From CALDTK01 sp965213735 (lineage in GTDB: Bacteria > Bacteroidota > Bacteroidia > Chitinophagales > Saprospiraceae), in assembly GCA_965213735.1 (NCBI GenBank), contig CBDCAB010000006.1:1798001-1862000 (forward strand): DNA of 64,000 bases. Reading direction: 5' to 3'. Within the stretch, counting starts at the first letter, position 1. Each line of letters begins with the position of its first letter. The notes below the pieces were generated by a model, which did not search any database, was not told the DNA's origin, and saw only the letters and a list, made by a program, of their open reading frames with translations. The position numbers and the translations under genes are program-made. This document shows, piece after piece, positions 26,080-35,368 of the stretch.

Positions 26080-27143
26080 GTGCGCTGTTTTCAACCTTAC
26101 GCCTGCGTGGCCTCGAGCTCAAGAACCGCGTCGTGCTCTCGCCCATGCAACAGTACAGCGCCACCGAAGGGTTCGCGGACGATTGGCACCTGGTGCACCT
26201 CGGTTCTCGGGCCGTCGGTGGTGCGGGCCTCCTGATCACGGAGAGCGCCGCGGTGAGCCAGGAAGCCCGCAGCACCACTGGCGATCTCGGCATGTGGCGT
26301 GAGGAGCAGGTCGAGCCGTGGACGCGAATCAATGCCTTCGTCCACGCTCGCGGCGCTAAAATTGCCATGCAGCTCGGGCACTTCGGCAGCAAAGGTTCGC
26401 GAGCGATGCCCCAGGAGGGCTTTGCGTACCTCCCACCCGAGCGAGGCGGCTGGCCAACTGTGAGCGCGAGCGCTGTAGCGCCTTTTGCGGGTATGAGTGA
26501 GCCGCGGGCCTTGGATATCTTAGAGCTAGCCGCCATCACGGCCGATTTTGCCGCTTCCGCAAAACGCGCCACAGCAGCGGGCTTCGACGCCATAGAATTG
26601 CACTTTGCACACGGATACCTCGTGCACCAGTTTCTATCGCGACTCATAAATTGCCGTACGGATTGCTACGGCGGTAGCTTTGCAAATCGCACGCGCTTCG
26701 CGCTTAAAATTGTGGCCGAGGTGCGGGCGGTGATCCCAGAAGCGATGCCGCTGTTGGTGCGGCTTTCGGCGGTTGATTACGTGGATGACGAGCGCTCGTG
26801 GAGCCTAGAAGACAGCGTCGCGCTGGCGCGCGAGCTCCGGGCCGCTGGGGTCGACCTGATCACCGCCTCGGCCGGCGGCTTCGCGTGGGTGGACAAGTCG
26901 GTGCTCAGGCCCGGCTACCAAGCCCCGTACGCGGCCGCAATACGTGAGGGAGCCGGCGTGGCCACGGGGGCGGTGGGCCTGATTAACAGCGCACACCTAG
27001 CTGAACGTATCGTCGCCTCGGGTCAGGCCGACCTCGCCGTGGTAGCGCGGGCGCACCTACGTAACCCGTACTTCGCCACCAGCACACGGCTGGAGCTGGG
27101 CTTGGCGCCGGAGATGCCGTGGCAGTACGAGCGGGGGTATTGA
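26076..27143 (+). CDS. Old Yellow Enzyme family NADPH:flavin oxidoreductase, YqjM-like
   Basis: About 355 residues from GTG 26076, which overlaps the preceding stop; the longer frame upstream belongs to the overlapping gene. It begins with the typical LRLRGLELKNRVVLSPMQQYSA. It contains QLGHFGSKG, then AGFDAIELHFAHGYLVHQFLS with the conserved His pair, NCRTDCYGGSFANR, and the phosphate-binding end (VVARAHLRNPYF). FMN-dependent ene-reductases of this subgroup reduce activated C=C bonds. It is complete, and a short variant of the iterated motif lies at 26553. Confidence 0.9.
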   Translation: MSALFSTLRLRGLELKNRVVLSPMQQYSATEGFADDWHLVHLGSRAVGGAGLLITESAAVSQEARSTTGDLGMWREEQVEPWTRINAFVHARGAKIAMQLGHFGSKGSRAMPQEGFAYLPPERGGWPTVSASAVAPFAGMSEPRALDILELAAITADFAASAKRATAAGFDAIELHFAHGYLVHQFLSRLINCRTDCYGGSFANRTRFALKIVAEVRAVIPEAMPLLVRLSAVDYVDDERSWSLEDSVALARELRAAGVDLITASAGGFAWVDKSVLRPGYQAPYAAAIREGAGVATGAVGLINSAHLAERIVASGQADLAVVARAHLRNPYFATSTRLELGLAPEMPWQYERGY

Positions 27144-27256
27144 CGAGGAGCGGATACTTGCTCCCGCGTTGTGTAATTAGCGCTGGGGATGCCTTACTAC
27201 ACAGCTCCTGCTTCATCTCCACTTCGGATTCTGATATTAGTTAAGCTGCGGTTGAG

Positions 27257-27481
27257 TTACACCATGCTGAAGGCCGTGGTCACCTGATTCTGTAATCGGG
27301 CGCAGGCATCTCTTTTGGTGGCTGTGTCAACTGCGAGCTCGGGGAGGGCGAATGTCACGCCAGACTCAGTGGCTTCAGCGTAAATAACTTGCTTTTGCTC
27401 AGTTGTTAAGTTGGAATTACTTTCTCTCGCTTGTGGTTCGAGTCATTGCAGATTAGCAAGTACGTTCTCTTTCGCTACCAT
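27257..27481 (-). pseudogene. Small gene of 74 codons interrupted by TGA
   Basis: On the minus strand a frame from ATG (27479-27481) to TAA (27257-27259) reads sensibly (TEQKQVIYAEATESGVTFAL, then ELAVDTATKRDACARLQNQV). It has one in-frame TGA at codon 13 (27443-27445). The protein is unknown to me; the continuing frame suggests a broken small gene rather than chance. Most of the 390-bp gap after the oxidoreductase gene is this frame. Confidence 0.4.
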
Positions 27482-27532
27482 GAGGGGCCGTTGAATTGAA
27501 AGTGATACAAACGTAAAAATCTTGAACCTAAT

Positions 27533-28276
27533 CTAAGATGTCCTTGGCAGCAACTTATTTATTAAATCCTCCGTCGGAGAATCATCATTTAAACCCGGTA
27601 AGTATTTCCCCGGCTCGAAATCGGGGCGTACCCACTTTCCCATGAAGTCAAAGCATTCTCTACGCTCAATGCGCGCCACGATGCCCTCGTGTGTACCTTC
27701 TAGTGGTCTAACGGCGGGAAAGGCATCACTTAATCGTTGATGTACTTGAAGTACGTTATTGGTGCCGGTTAGATGAGGCAACTGCTCCCAGGCCGGCGGG
27801 CGAAGGCCGATAGATTCAGTCCTTGCTACCATATCCTTCCAGGGCAGCCGAGTATTGTCGGCTCTAAATATGTCGAATGGGAAAAACGGATCGCCACTTA
27901 CTGCGTAATGGATTCCAGAAGTCTGCCATACCCATTCCCCAGCCACGCGCTCCCCTTCCTCGAGTAAAATTGTAAAACGCCGCGCGTATGCCTGCACCCA
28001 AGCGTCGAACTCATGATGCATGCGGTAGGGCGAACTGATGCAGTTGTAGCCTTTACGTTGGAGAGCTTGCGGTTTGCCGTCGAGTAAGACAACTCCGACA
28101 TTGGTGCCGTCGAGTTTCAGCGATACGTATAGCTCGTCGTGTTTATCGCGCCCCCCTTTATGAATAATTGCATTCTGGCCTTCCTGAAGATACCTATCGT
28201 GCTCGCCAAGTTTTGATCCATGCAAGTGCGGTATAGAACCGTAGTTGCGACGCGGTATGACTTTGTGGGGGCGCAT
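27533..28276 (-). CDS. RNA ligase family protein
   Basis: A 247-residue covalent nucleotidyltransferase of the RNA_ligase family. The KLDGTN motif at ~54-59 carries the adenylated Lys. GEWVW at ~112 (motif III-like), EGIVARI at ~196 (motif IV) and GKWVRPDF at ~210 (motif V) follow. No added repair-kinase or phosphatase domain is present, so it is a stand-alone ligase core. These ligases seal nicked or broken RNA, for instance tRNA cut by toxins or defence nucleases. Two fragments of a second copy lie either side of the IS element near 39.0 and 41.1 kb. It is divergent from the SMI1/KNR4 gene. Confidence 0.82.
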   Translation of the reverse strand: MRPHKVIPRRNYGSIPHLHGSKLGEHDRYLQEGQNAIIHKGGRDKHDELYVSLKLDGTNVGVVLLDGKPQALQRKGYNCISSPYRMHHEFDAWVQAYARRFTILLEEGERVAGEWVWQTSGIHYAVSGDPFFPFDIFRADNTRLPWKDMVARTESIGLRPPAWEQLPHLTGTNNVLQVHQRLSDAFPAVRPLEGTHEGIVARIERRECFDFMGKWVRPDFEPGKYLPGLNDDSPTEDLINKLLPRTS

Positions 28277-28348
28277 GGGATTTCAAGCCTAGTACTTGTT
28301 GAACGGTCAGGAGTGCGTGAAGGTGTAGGAATTAGGATATTTGCTGGT

Positions 28349-30004
28349 ATGAATCCAAACTTACATAATTCAGTTCGCGACGGGTTTAACGAAATAATTG
28401 CGTATCACACTACCAATCGGGAATTGCACGCGCGGGCTGCGCACCAGTTCCGTGCAATGACCTCCATTTTTGTCGAAGAGACGCGGTACACCTTTGACCG
28501 CTTACGTCACATCATCTCAAAATACAACTATGACACTACCGAACCTGATCAACGTACGGGCGTATGGCCTGACCTCGAGTTCTGGACCGATGCAGGGGAT
28601 GTAGGTTGCTCTGTTGCACTTAACTATGGCGGCGACGTAGACATCCTGCACGAGGAGCCGCAGGTAGTCAGAAACCGCAACACTTATACTTCATCGGTGA
28701 GCGAGGCCGATCGCCTCGCATATGCCAAAGCTCAGCAAGCAATTAAAATCGACACTAAGCAATTTCCCATCTCGCACTTGGGCTATTACGCTGATCGCAC
28801 CGACCACTCCGCAATCTTCTACGCTTGGATAGCGTGGCTTTGGCAGGAGGTGGAAGGGCATCGCTGCGAATTGTTCGTTCGTACGGTGGAGAACAGCAGC
28901 ATTGAAAGATTTTCGATCAACGACTTCTTACGCAATGCTCTCTCCCGGTTTGACCACTCTACATATGAAGGTCGCCCACCACGGCTGAAACAAGTGTTTT
29001 GGCGAAAGCTGACGCTTCAAGAACTATATATAAGGGCATCGCTGACGGCATACCCCTTCAACCCTTACCAAACCTTTTGGCGCTACCTTGAGCGTGGTGA
29101 GGATTACATAGAGATTGGGGCTTACGCGAATAAGACAGGCGTGCGCAGCGGCAAAATTGGTGAGCAGCATTTAAGTCCTTTGGGGGCATTGCTAAATAAT
29201 GTTAAATCGGCAGCTACAATCTCCCATATAATACGTTTTGTCGACGCACGCATAGCAGAAGGCTGGGAAGAGAAGCTGCGGCCTACGCACCGACCTCTTC
29301 GGCTCCATAATGAAGCATATTCATTTGGTTTGTGGACTGGTATAAGCTGGCACGCTGATCAGGAGTGTGCTATACGAGCAGAGCGGGTGAAGGAATTGGA
29401 GGCTCGTCTTGGAGTACGATTGCCACTTAGTTACTTTACTTTTCTCAAACTTCTGAATGGGAGGCAGCATAATACTTATCACCGATATTTTCCTGTGGAC
29501 CATCTCTACACAGTGCTGATCAAAAAATTCTTTAACATCGATGAATTGGGAGCTTTTGCACAAACTGGTAAGGCTATGGCGGCAGAGGGAATATTGCGTA
29601 TCGGCATGATAGAGGGTGGAAAGGAGCTTGGCCTAGTGGTAAAGGAGGCCATCCACGGGTACGGTCAGATGGCTATTGTCCACGACGATCACGTGGAGCT
29701 TTGTGCTTATCCCTTCGAGATTTTCATACACTATGCACAGAGCAGCCCGGTTCAGCCAGAAATCTTCGCCGCCGAGGAAAACGATGTTGCCTTTCTGCGT
29801 AAGCGTCTCAGCGACGGATGGGACTGCACATCAGTGTATAGTTATCAAACTGCGGTCCGTCAAGCCGCGGAACATAATGCGCATGAAGCTTTAGAACTGC
29901 TTTTAGCGTCGGGCGCAAATCTGGGTCATTATCAACATAGGGACATGGGATACCAGTACGATGAGCGAACGATGGAGATTTTAGACAAGGCTATGCGTAG
30001 CTGA
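28349..30004 (+). CDS. Large SMI1/KNR4-domain protein with an ankyrin-like end
   Basis: About 551 residues from ATG 28349; an earlier ATG (28220) would overlap the divergent RNA ligase start. The first ~330 residues are an unassigned mixed domain with many aromatic residues. At ~350-470 lies a SMI1/KNR4 domain (RVKELEARLGVRLPLSYFTFL, then LLNGRQHN, and later GYGQMAIVHDDHVELCAYPFEI). The last ~60 residues (RQAAEHNAHEALELLLASGANL) look like one or two ankyrin-type helix pairs. SMI1/KNR4 proteins often act as immunity proteins against polymorphic toxins. No toxin gene is recognised nearby, so it may be an orphan immunity gene or part of a repair/defence pair with the ligase. An exact 14-mer lies at 28996. 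Confidence 0.65.
   Translation: MNPNLHNSVRDGFNEIIAYHTTNRELHARAAHQFRAMTSIFVEETRYTFDRLRHIISKYNYDTTEPDQRTGVWPDLEFWTDAGDVGCSVALNYGGDVDILHEEPQVVRNRNTYTSSVSEADRLAYAKAQQAIKIDTKQFPISHLGYYADRTDHSAIFYAWIAWLWQEVEGHRCELFVRTVENSSIERFSINDFLRNALSRFDHSTYEGRPPRLKQVFWRKLTLQELYIRASLTAYPFNPYQTFWRYLERGEDYIEIGAYANKTGVRSGKIGEQHLSPLGALLNNVKSAATISHIIRFVDARIAEGWEEKLRPTHRPLRLHNEAYSFGLWTGISWHADQECAIRAERVKELEARLGVRLPLSYFTFLKLLNGRQHNTYHRYFPVDHLYTVLIKKFFNIDELGAFAQTGKAMAAEGILRIGMIEGGKELGLVVKEAIHGYGQMAIVHDDHVELCAYPFEIFIHYAQSSPVQPEIFAAEENDVAFLRKRLSDGWDCTSVYSYQTAVRQAAEHNAHEALELLLASGANLGHYQHRDMGYQYDERTMEILDKAMRS
28996..29009 (-). repeat. Iterated 14-mer, exact copy (minus strand)
   Basis: GTTTTGGCGAAAGC on the plus strand, here in the frame V-F-W-R-K-L, different from the V-L-A-K-A copies. 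Confidence 0.85.
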
Positions 30005-30085
30005 TTAAGACCGCAATTAATAGCGCGGGCCGGAGCGTGATTATGCTGTGCCTGCCACGTCGGCACCTTTAATATTAATGCATAG

Positions 30086-31806
30086 CTTTCTGCGGGAGGT
30101 AATCAGCTAAACACCACTGACCTGCCAACCCTCGAATACCTCGGTACAGATAGCCTCGAGTACTACGCCGCCTATGAATTATAGAGCGAAGCAGGTTGGG
30201 CAGAACTTATCGCGTTCACGCAGGCCCTCGACGATGATACTGCCCACTTGGAGGCCGTTCTCGACGTTGACCGCGCGCTGTGGATGTTGGCCTTTAATAC
30301 CGTCCTCGTCAATCTCGACTCTTACACAGGGGGCTTTCGCCAAAACTTCTATCTCTACCGCGACGATGCAGGCCGCTTTTTGCCGGTGGTTTGGGACCTT
30401 AATGAGTCGTTTGGGCAGTTTGCGCAAACAGGTACGATTAGACTTAACACCACCAACGAAAAGGCTGAGCTCACACCCTTCCTTCACGAAAACGACGCAG
30501 GCTGGCCGCTCATCCGGGGCCTTCTCAGCAATCCGCGCTACCGCCGCATGTACATTGCCCACTGCAAAACGATGCTTGCCGAACAATTTGAGAACGGCGA
30601 TTACTTGGCAGAAGCAAATGCCCTGCGCACGACCATTGATGCCGCCGTGCAGGCCGACCCGAACAAGCTCACCACCTATGCTAATTTTCAAGCCAATCTC
30701 ACCGCAGATGTCGGTGATCGGCGGGATGTGAGCCCGGGTATCGAACCGCTCATGGAGCAGCGCGCTAGTTACCTGAATGGCTTGGCGGAGTTTAGTGCTA
30801 GCGCTCCTGAGATTCGAAATATTTCGCTTTCGCAAAACCTGCCATCCGTAGGTGAGACCGTGTTTTTGAGCGTTGACGCTCTAGGTGCGACCTTTGTCGA
30901 AATCGGCTACCGCACCGACGAGTTTGCTCCCTTCGTTAAGCTCGAAGCTGTTGATGACGGGCAGCACGGTGACGGCGGGGCAGGAGATGGGCGTTTTGGC
31001 GTAAGCCTGACTATTCAGGCTGCCTTTACGGAATATTATGTGTACACCGAAAACGATGTCGCTGGGGCCTTCTCCCCTGCCCGCGCGCAACACGAGTTCT
31101 ATACCCTGGCCGCACGCACAACTTCAGGCCCCGCCGGCGACTTCGTAATTAACGAGCTACTCGCCGCCAACGACGCGACCTTCGCGGACCAGAATGGTGA
31201 ATTCGATGACTGGGTTGAGCTTTACAACAACGGCAATACCGACATCGACCTCTCCGGCTACACCCTTTCCGACGATGTGGAGGAGCCTGCCAAGTGGACC
31301 TTTCCAAGCGGTACCACCCTTGGCGCGGGCGAGTATCTACTCATCTGGGCCGACTCGGACGAAGACCAAGCGGGTCTCCACACCAACTTCAAACTTAATG
31401 CGGGCGGAGAGTCGGTGCTGGTCAGCGAGCCAGCGGCACGGTGGTAGACGAGGTAGCGTATGCGGACCAGGAGGGTGACATCTCCTACGGACGCTTCCCG
31501 AACGGCACGGGCGATTTTCAGCTGATGCAGCCAACACCGGAGGCGAAAAACGACGGAACGTCTTCTACGGGCGAAACAGCGAGCAGCGCTCAGCTCCGCA
31601 TCTATCCAAATCCTGTGGCTGAGCTACTTTACATCGAGACAGAGCGCATTGGCACTGTCCGTCTCCAGGTCGTAGATGTTTTCGGTCGCACGGTTGCGGA
31701 GTACGAGCTCGAGGAGAGGCTCGAGATTCCGGTGGGCAATTTGGCTGCGGGTACTTATGTTTTGGTCGTGGAGGGAGGTGAGGTAAGGAGGTTTGTGAAG
31801 CGGTGA
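30086..31806 (+). pseudogene. CotH-type protein with lamin-tail and T9SS domains, broken
   Basis: The remnant starts inside the CotH kinase-like domain (LPTLEYLGTDSLEYYAAYEL), meets TAG at 30182-30184 where the family has Lys, and continues (SEAGWAELIAFTQAL, FYLYRDDAGRFLPVVWDLNES). A lamin-tail domain follows (FVINELLAANDATFADQNGE, DDWVELYNNGNTDIDLSGYT). Near 31426 one base is missing, moving the frame from ..VSEPAARW-stop to GTVVDEVAYADQEGDISYGR. The end is a T9SS C-terminal domain (LRIYPNPVAELLYIE ... GTYVLVVEGGEVRRFVKR). The N-terminal half and signal peptide are missing. So this is a 5'-truncated, stop- and frameshift-bearing copy of a large secreted protein. Confidence 0.8.
30333..30346 (+). 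repeat. Iterated 14-mer, exact copy
   Basis: GCTTTCGCCAAAAC in the CotH remnant, read as G-F-R-Q-N. A 13-base variant (30826) and a 14-base variant (30993) follow in the same gene. Confidence 0.85.
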
Positions 31807-31976
31807 GTTGTTGGAATAGACACGCCTAAAAATCTCAATAGCTGGAGGATAGCGCATGTGATGTAGCTATCAGCAGGTATGCTTTATCACCTTACTAATT
31901 CGGTTTTTAAGCTTTGAAAGATAATTTCATGCCCCTTGCAGAAACTAGTTCATGAGGTCGGTTACCTTAGTGCTCA

Positions 31977-33125
31977 ATGGCATCGACTCCCGACCATAGT
32001 ATGCCAAATGCGGCTGTGACCTTTCGGTTTGAAGAGGAGCTTAAGGGGGGACAAAGGCGCTATGCTGTCTATTATCCGTATGCGAATGATAGGTTGACTA
32101 AGGCCTTACAGGAGATAGGTGTCGTTAGCGGTGAATCGGGGAATGGCTTTGCGTGGTGCGGACGAGCGGACGCGTTGAGGACACTTATCACCAAGTTTGA
32201 GACGACTGCGTGCGTGTACATTAAGGATGATTCAGCTTTCGCCAAAACACGTCAGCAACCTGTTGCTAAGCTACCTTCAGTGCAACTAGGCGAAGCGCAT
32301 CAGCGAGCGATGCAGCAGCTTGAAGAAACGCTGGTACGCAGGCAGTACGCTTATAACACGCGCAAAAGCTATCGCAATCTGTTTGGCTCCTTTCTAGCGT
32401 ACTTTGCTAAGGAAGACATTAACGAGCTTACCAAGCAGCAAATCGAGGCCTACCTACTGCATCGGGTTAAGGAGGATGTTATTTCTGAGTCCCATCAAAA
32501 TGCGTTAATAAACGCGATAAAGTTTTACTATGAGAAGGTATTGGAGCGTGATCGGATGTACTATGACATAGCCAGACCGGTTCGCCATGATCCGCTGCCA
32601 AAGGTGTTGTCAAAAGCGGAAGTTGCACAGATGATCACGCTAACTATAAACCTAAAGCACCGCTGTATGCTCATGCTTCTCTACGGTAGTGGCCTGCGCC
32701 TCAGTGAGGTGTTAGGTCTGCTCCCAACAGACATCGACTCGAAGCGGATGACCATTTGCGTGGCGAAGTCGAAAGGGAAGAAAGATAGAGTGGTACCGTT
32801 ACCGGACAAGCTTCTCGTTCCGCTTCGCAATTACTATAGAGCGCACGAACCGGTAACATTTCTCTTTGAAGGGCAGACCCCTGGAGAGCGGTACAGTCCC
32901 AGAAGCCTACAGGCGGTAGTCAAGCAAGCCGCCGATCGTGCAGGAATTGAGCGCCCGGTTACTGCGCATATGCTACGTCACTCGTACGCTACACATCTGT
33001 TGGAGGCAGGTACAGACATTCGGTATATTCAGGAGGTGCTCGGGCATAGCTCCATCAAGACGACGGAGCGGTACACGCATGTGGCGATGTCGCAGAAGCC
33101 GATTTCGCCCTTGGATATTTTGTAA
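31977..33125 (+). CDS. Tyrosine recombinase (XerC/D-type integrase)
   Basis: A 382-residue protein. The first ~90 residues are an extra domain; then comes the SAM-like core-binding domain (EETLVRRQYAYNTRKSYRNL). The catalytic domain has Arg in LLYGSGLRLSEVLGL, the beta-hairpin Lys in KSKGKKDRVVPLP, HMLRHSYATHLLEAG with His-x-x-Arg, HSSIKTTERYTHV with His and the nucleophile Tyr. All catalytic positions are present. It lacks the extra segment between patches II and III that marks integron integrases, so it is not an IntI. It precedes a run of orphan genes (nuclease, HigBA, VapBC) that may be carried with it. An exact 14-mer lies at 32235. Confidence 0.9.
   Translation: MASTPDHSMPNAAVTFRFEEELKGGQRRYAVYYPYANDRLTKALQEIGVVSGESGNGFAWCGRADALRTLITKFETTACVYIKDDSAFAKTRQQPVAKLPSVQLGEAHQRAMQQLEETLVRRQYAYNTRKSYRNLFGSFLAYFAKEDINELTKQQIEAYLLHRVKEDVISESHQNALINAIKFYYEKVLERDRMYYDIARPVRHDPLPKVLSKAEVAQMITLTINLKHRCMLMLLYGSGLRLSEVLGLLPTDIDSKRMTICVAKSKGKKDRVVPLPDKLLVPLRNYYRAHEPVTFLFEGQTPGERYSPRSLQAVVKQAADRAGIERPVTAHMLRHSYATHLLEAGTDIRYIQEVLGHSSIKTTERYTHVAMSQKPISPLDIL
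32235..32248 (+). repeat. Iterated 14-mer, exact copy
   Basis: GCTTTCGCCAAAAC in the recombinase gene, read as A-F-A-K-T. This is the last copy before a gap of over 11 kb without the motif. Confidence 0.85.
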
Positions 33126-33412
33126 GAGGAGTTGCGTGTAGCGAGCTGAAAATAGGTGATATACGCAACCTCTAGCTTACAAGCGGTCCGTTCTTACGAT
33201 TATTATGGCATGAAGGAGCTGCGTCACTGGATTGCATATTGCGGGACTGGAGGAGTGATATATGCAACTCGATGTGCGGGTGTTAGGATTATATGTGGAA
33301 GTGGGTTGGGTGAATGGGGATGTTGTCGGCAATTTAATAACAAAAGCGTGCAAACTATTACGATGTGGTTGAGCGTGTACTAAGGACTAAACAAATTATA
33401 AAGCTTTAAATC
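33126..33412. repeat. Non-coding stretch with repeated sites after the recombinase
   Basis: 287 bp following the recombinase stop. GTGATATACGCAAC (33156) and GTGATATATGCAAC (33255) are near-identical direct repeats. GAGGAGTTGCGTGTA (33126) is an imperfect inverted partner of the first. The arrangement resembles arm- or core-type recombinase sites. No gene is seen. Confidence 0.4.
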
Positions 33413-34621
33413 ATGGGTGGATGCATTTATGTTGCCATTTGCGGAATTATTGGATTTGGAGGGGTAATTGTCTTTGTAGAAGCTGGGGCGCCTGAACTAG
33501 CGATTGCTTCTGTCGTCATCTGTCTCGTGATGTTGTTATTTGCGGGGAAGGTTATCGACTATGAAGACACCTCTACTGCAGAAAGGAATCGGAGGATTGA
33601 AGGATTAACTTTAGATATTGTCAAAATTACTGGAGAAGTAAAATCAAAGATCAGCCAAAATGATCACAAATCAGAAGCAGTAGGCGTGAGTAGGTACAAT
33701 GCCTTCCCGATCATCGCAATTCCCAAAAGGGTAGAGCGTTATTTAACAAATGACTTACCCGAACTAGATCCTATTCAGGCTCCTACGGAACCGACAAAGA
33801 ATCTATCACATATAAGTATGACGGTCACGGTAGTCATGTGTGGATCGGGGGGCCTGTTCGTTTTGAACGGCAGTCCACTCTTTGGTTGTATCTTACTCTT
33901 TGTTGCTGGGGTTGTAGTTTACAATATCCCATCCACATATAGAGCTGGCATGAAGAAGTATGCATCGGAATTGGAGACATACGACGATGCAATAGAACAA
34001 TGCAGAAAGCGGATAGACATGCAACGTAAAGCACTATCGACATTGGGAGACCTAAAAGTGAATTTAAAATTTAGGATAGGTATGATCAATCAGATTTTAT
34101 CTGTCCGTGATGAACTTAGTACATCTATGTTTAGTGATCCCATGCGAGGTTTTTCAGAAATACAGTTCGAGCATAGCTTGCTAAGAAGATTTATCGGAAC
34201 AATTGGATCGGGGAAGCGGCTTGGTGACCCAACAGATAACTTTGCCTATACGCCAGATATAGTATACGAATCGAGGAAAATTGGAATAGACATCGAAATC
34301 GATGAGCCATACGTCTTTGCATCGAAAGAGCCTATACATTACTGCGAACCCGACGGTGGCGGGCACAAGGATAGCGACAGAAATGCATATTTTACTTCTG
34401 CGGGGTGGATAGTGATAAGGTTTTCGGAACAGCAAGTTATAGAGACACCCAATGAATGTATATTGGTCGTCGAATATGTTATTCGCGTTTTAGAGGATGG
34501 AGAATTCGATAGCGCGAAGTGTTTGCATAAAATCGCAAATGATATTGGACACAATCTATGGACCAAGCGTGATGCTCAACTGATGGCGGCTAGTAATTAT
34601 AGAAAAAAACATAATAAGTAA
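33413..34621 (+). CDS. Membrane protein with C-terminal PD-(D/E)xK-like nuclease domain
   Basis: A 402-residue protein. Two hydrophobic helices at the N-terminus (YVAICGIIGFGGVIVFVEAG, LAIASVVICLVMLLFAG) and two near residues 140-175 (VVMCGSGGLFVLNG, FGCILLFVAGVVVYNIP) place the rest on the cytosolic side. After a coiled region (~180-240) the C-terminal domain reads FAYTPDIVYESRKIGIDIEID, then HKDSDRNAYFTSAGWIVIRFSE. This is the D ... E-I-D ... D-x-x-R-n ... GW-v-IRF pattern of VSR/DUF559-type endonucleases. I know no named system with this build. The gene is AT-rich, sits directly behind a tyrosine recombinase, and is followed by repeat copy C. A membrane-localised defence nuclease is the likely role, as inference. 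Confidence 0.65.
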   Translation: MGGCIYVAICGIIGFGGVIVFVEAGAPELAIASVVICLVMLLFAGKVIDYEDTSTAERNRRIEGLTLDIVKITGEVKSKISQNDHKSEAVGVSRYNAFPIIAIPKRVERYLTNDLPELDPIQAPTEPTKNLSHISMTVTVVMCGSGGLFVLNGSPLFGCILLFVAGVVVYNIPSTYRAGMKKYASELETYDDAIEQCRKRIDMQRKALSTLGDLKVNLKFRIGMINQILSVRDELSTSMFSDPMRGFSEIQFEHSLLRRFIGTIGSGKRLGDPTDNFAYTPDIVYESRKIGIDIEIDEPYVFASKEPIHYCEPDGGGHKDSDRNAYFTSAGWIVIRFSEQQVIETPNECILVVEYVIRVLEDGEFDSAKCLHKIANDIGHNLWTKRDAQLMAASNYRKKHNK

Positions 34622-34734
34622 TGTACGCACCTCTTCAAGTATGCGGTTTTTGATTCATATCGTGAATGTTGTTTTGCGGTACAATTTCATGGTTAGTTTG
34701 GTTAAAACAGCCTAGAGGCTCAAATGCCGCTAAC

Positions 34735-34780
34735 ACGGTCTACACGTCCACGCCGGCTGATCGCCAGGCGCGGCGCGTAG
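34735..34780 (+). repeat. Dispersed accessory repeat, copy C
   Basis: ACGGTCTACACGTCCACGCC followed by GGCTGATCGCCAGGCGCGGCGCGTAG, about 110 bp after the nuclease stop. The rest of 34622-35006 holds no gene I can support. Confidence 0.65.
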
Positions 34781-35006
34781 GCCAACGTCCTCAATACATC
34801 CCCGCATGTCTTGAGTGCAGAAAGAATAGCCCTGGAACAACGAATGACGTAAGTCGGCGCGTAGCGACGCCAGAAGGCTTCACATATTATCACCTTACCC
34901 CCCCCGCAGAGTGGCTTGCTAGCGCTCTCTGTGGCATTCTTGAGCGCCTCCGGCGATAACGCTTAACTCTCAACGGCGTATATGCAGCTAGGTATATATT
35001 AGCGCT

Positions 35007-35367
35007 GTGGCTTGGGTGGTGGAGGTGCATGAAGCGTTCGCAGAAGAACTGAGAAGCTTTAAGGAAAGCGTCGTGTTCGCCATCGCCGTGCAGGTTGGAG
35101 TCCTGAAGGAGTTCGGTCCGCAGCTAGGAAGGCCCAGACGTAGACACTCTCTATGGATCAGCTTTCACGAGCATGAAAGAACTTCGATGCGAGGTAGACA
35201 AGCAAATATGGCGAGTAGCCTTCGCGTTTGATCCTAAGCGAAACGCAATTTTGCTTACTGCCGGCAACAAACGGGGGAAGGATCAGAAGCGGTTCTACAA
35301 ACGTTTGGTTAAACAAGCCGATGAACGCTTTCTTGATCACCTGTCTAACCAGTCGAAATTAAAATAG
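35007..35367 (+). pseudogene. higB: HigB/RelE-type toxin gene with a frameshift
   Basis: The first 36 codons from GTG 35007 read as a standard HigB N-terminus (WVVEVHEAFAEELRSFKESV, then VLKEFGPQLGRP). The family continues with ..DVDTLYGSAFTSMKELRCEV, which is present but one frame over, starting after the CCC at about 35130. The remainder (WRVAFAFDPKRNAILLTAGN, then FYKRLVKQADERFLDHL) is intact to 35367. One extra base thus breaks the gene, so no active toxin should be made unless the ribosome slips. The antitoxin gene starts 1 bp later and is intact. Confidence 0.75.
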
Positions 35368-35368
35368 C

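Noticed and set aside
31977..33125. Integron integrase
   Set aside because: All tyrosine-recombinase residues are present but the IntI-specific segment between patches II and III is missing, and attC boxes are not clear.
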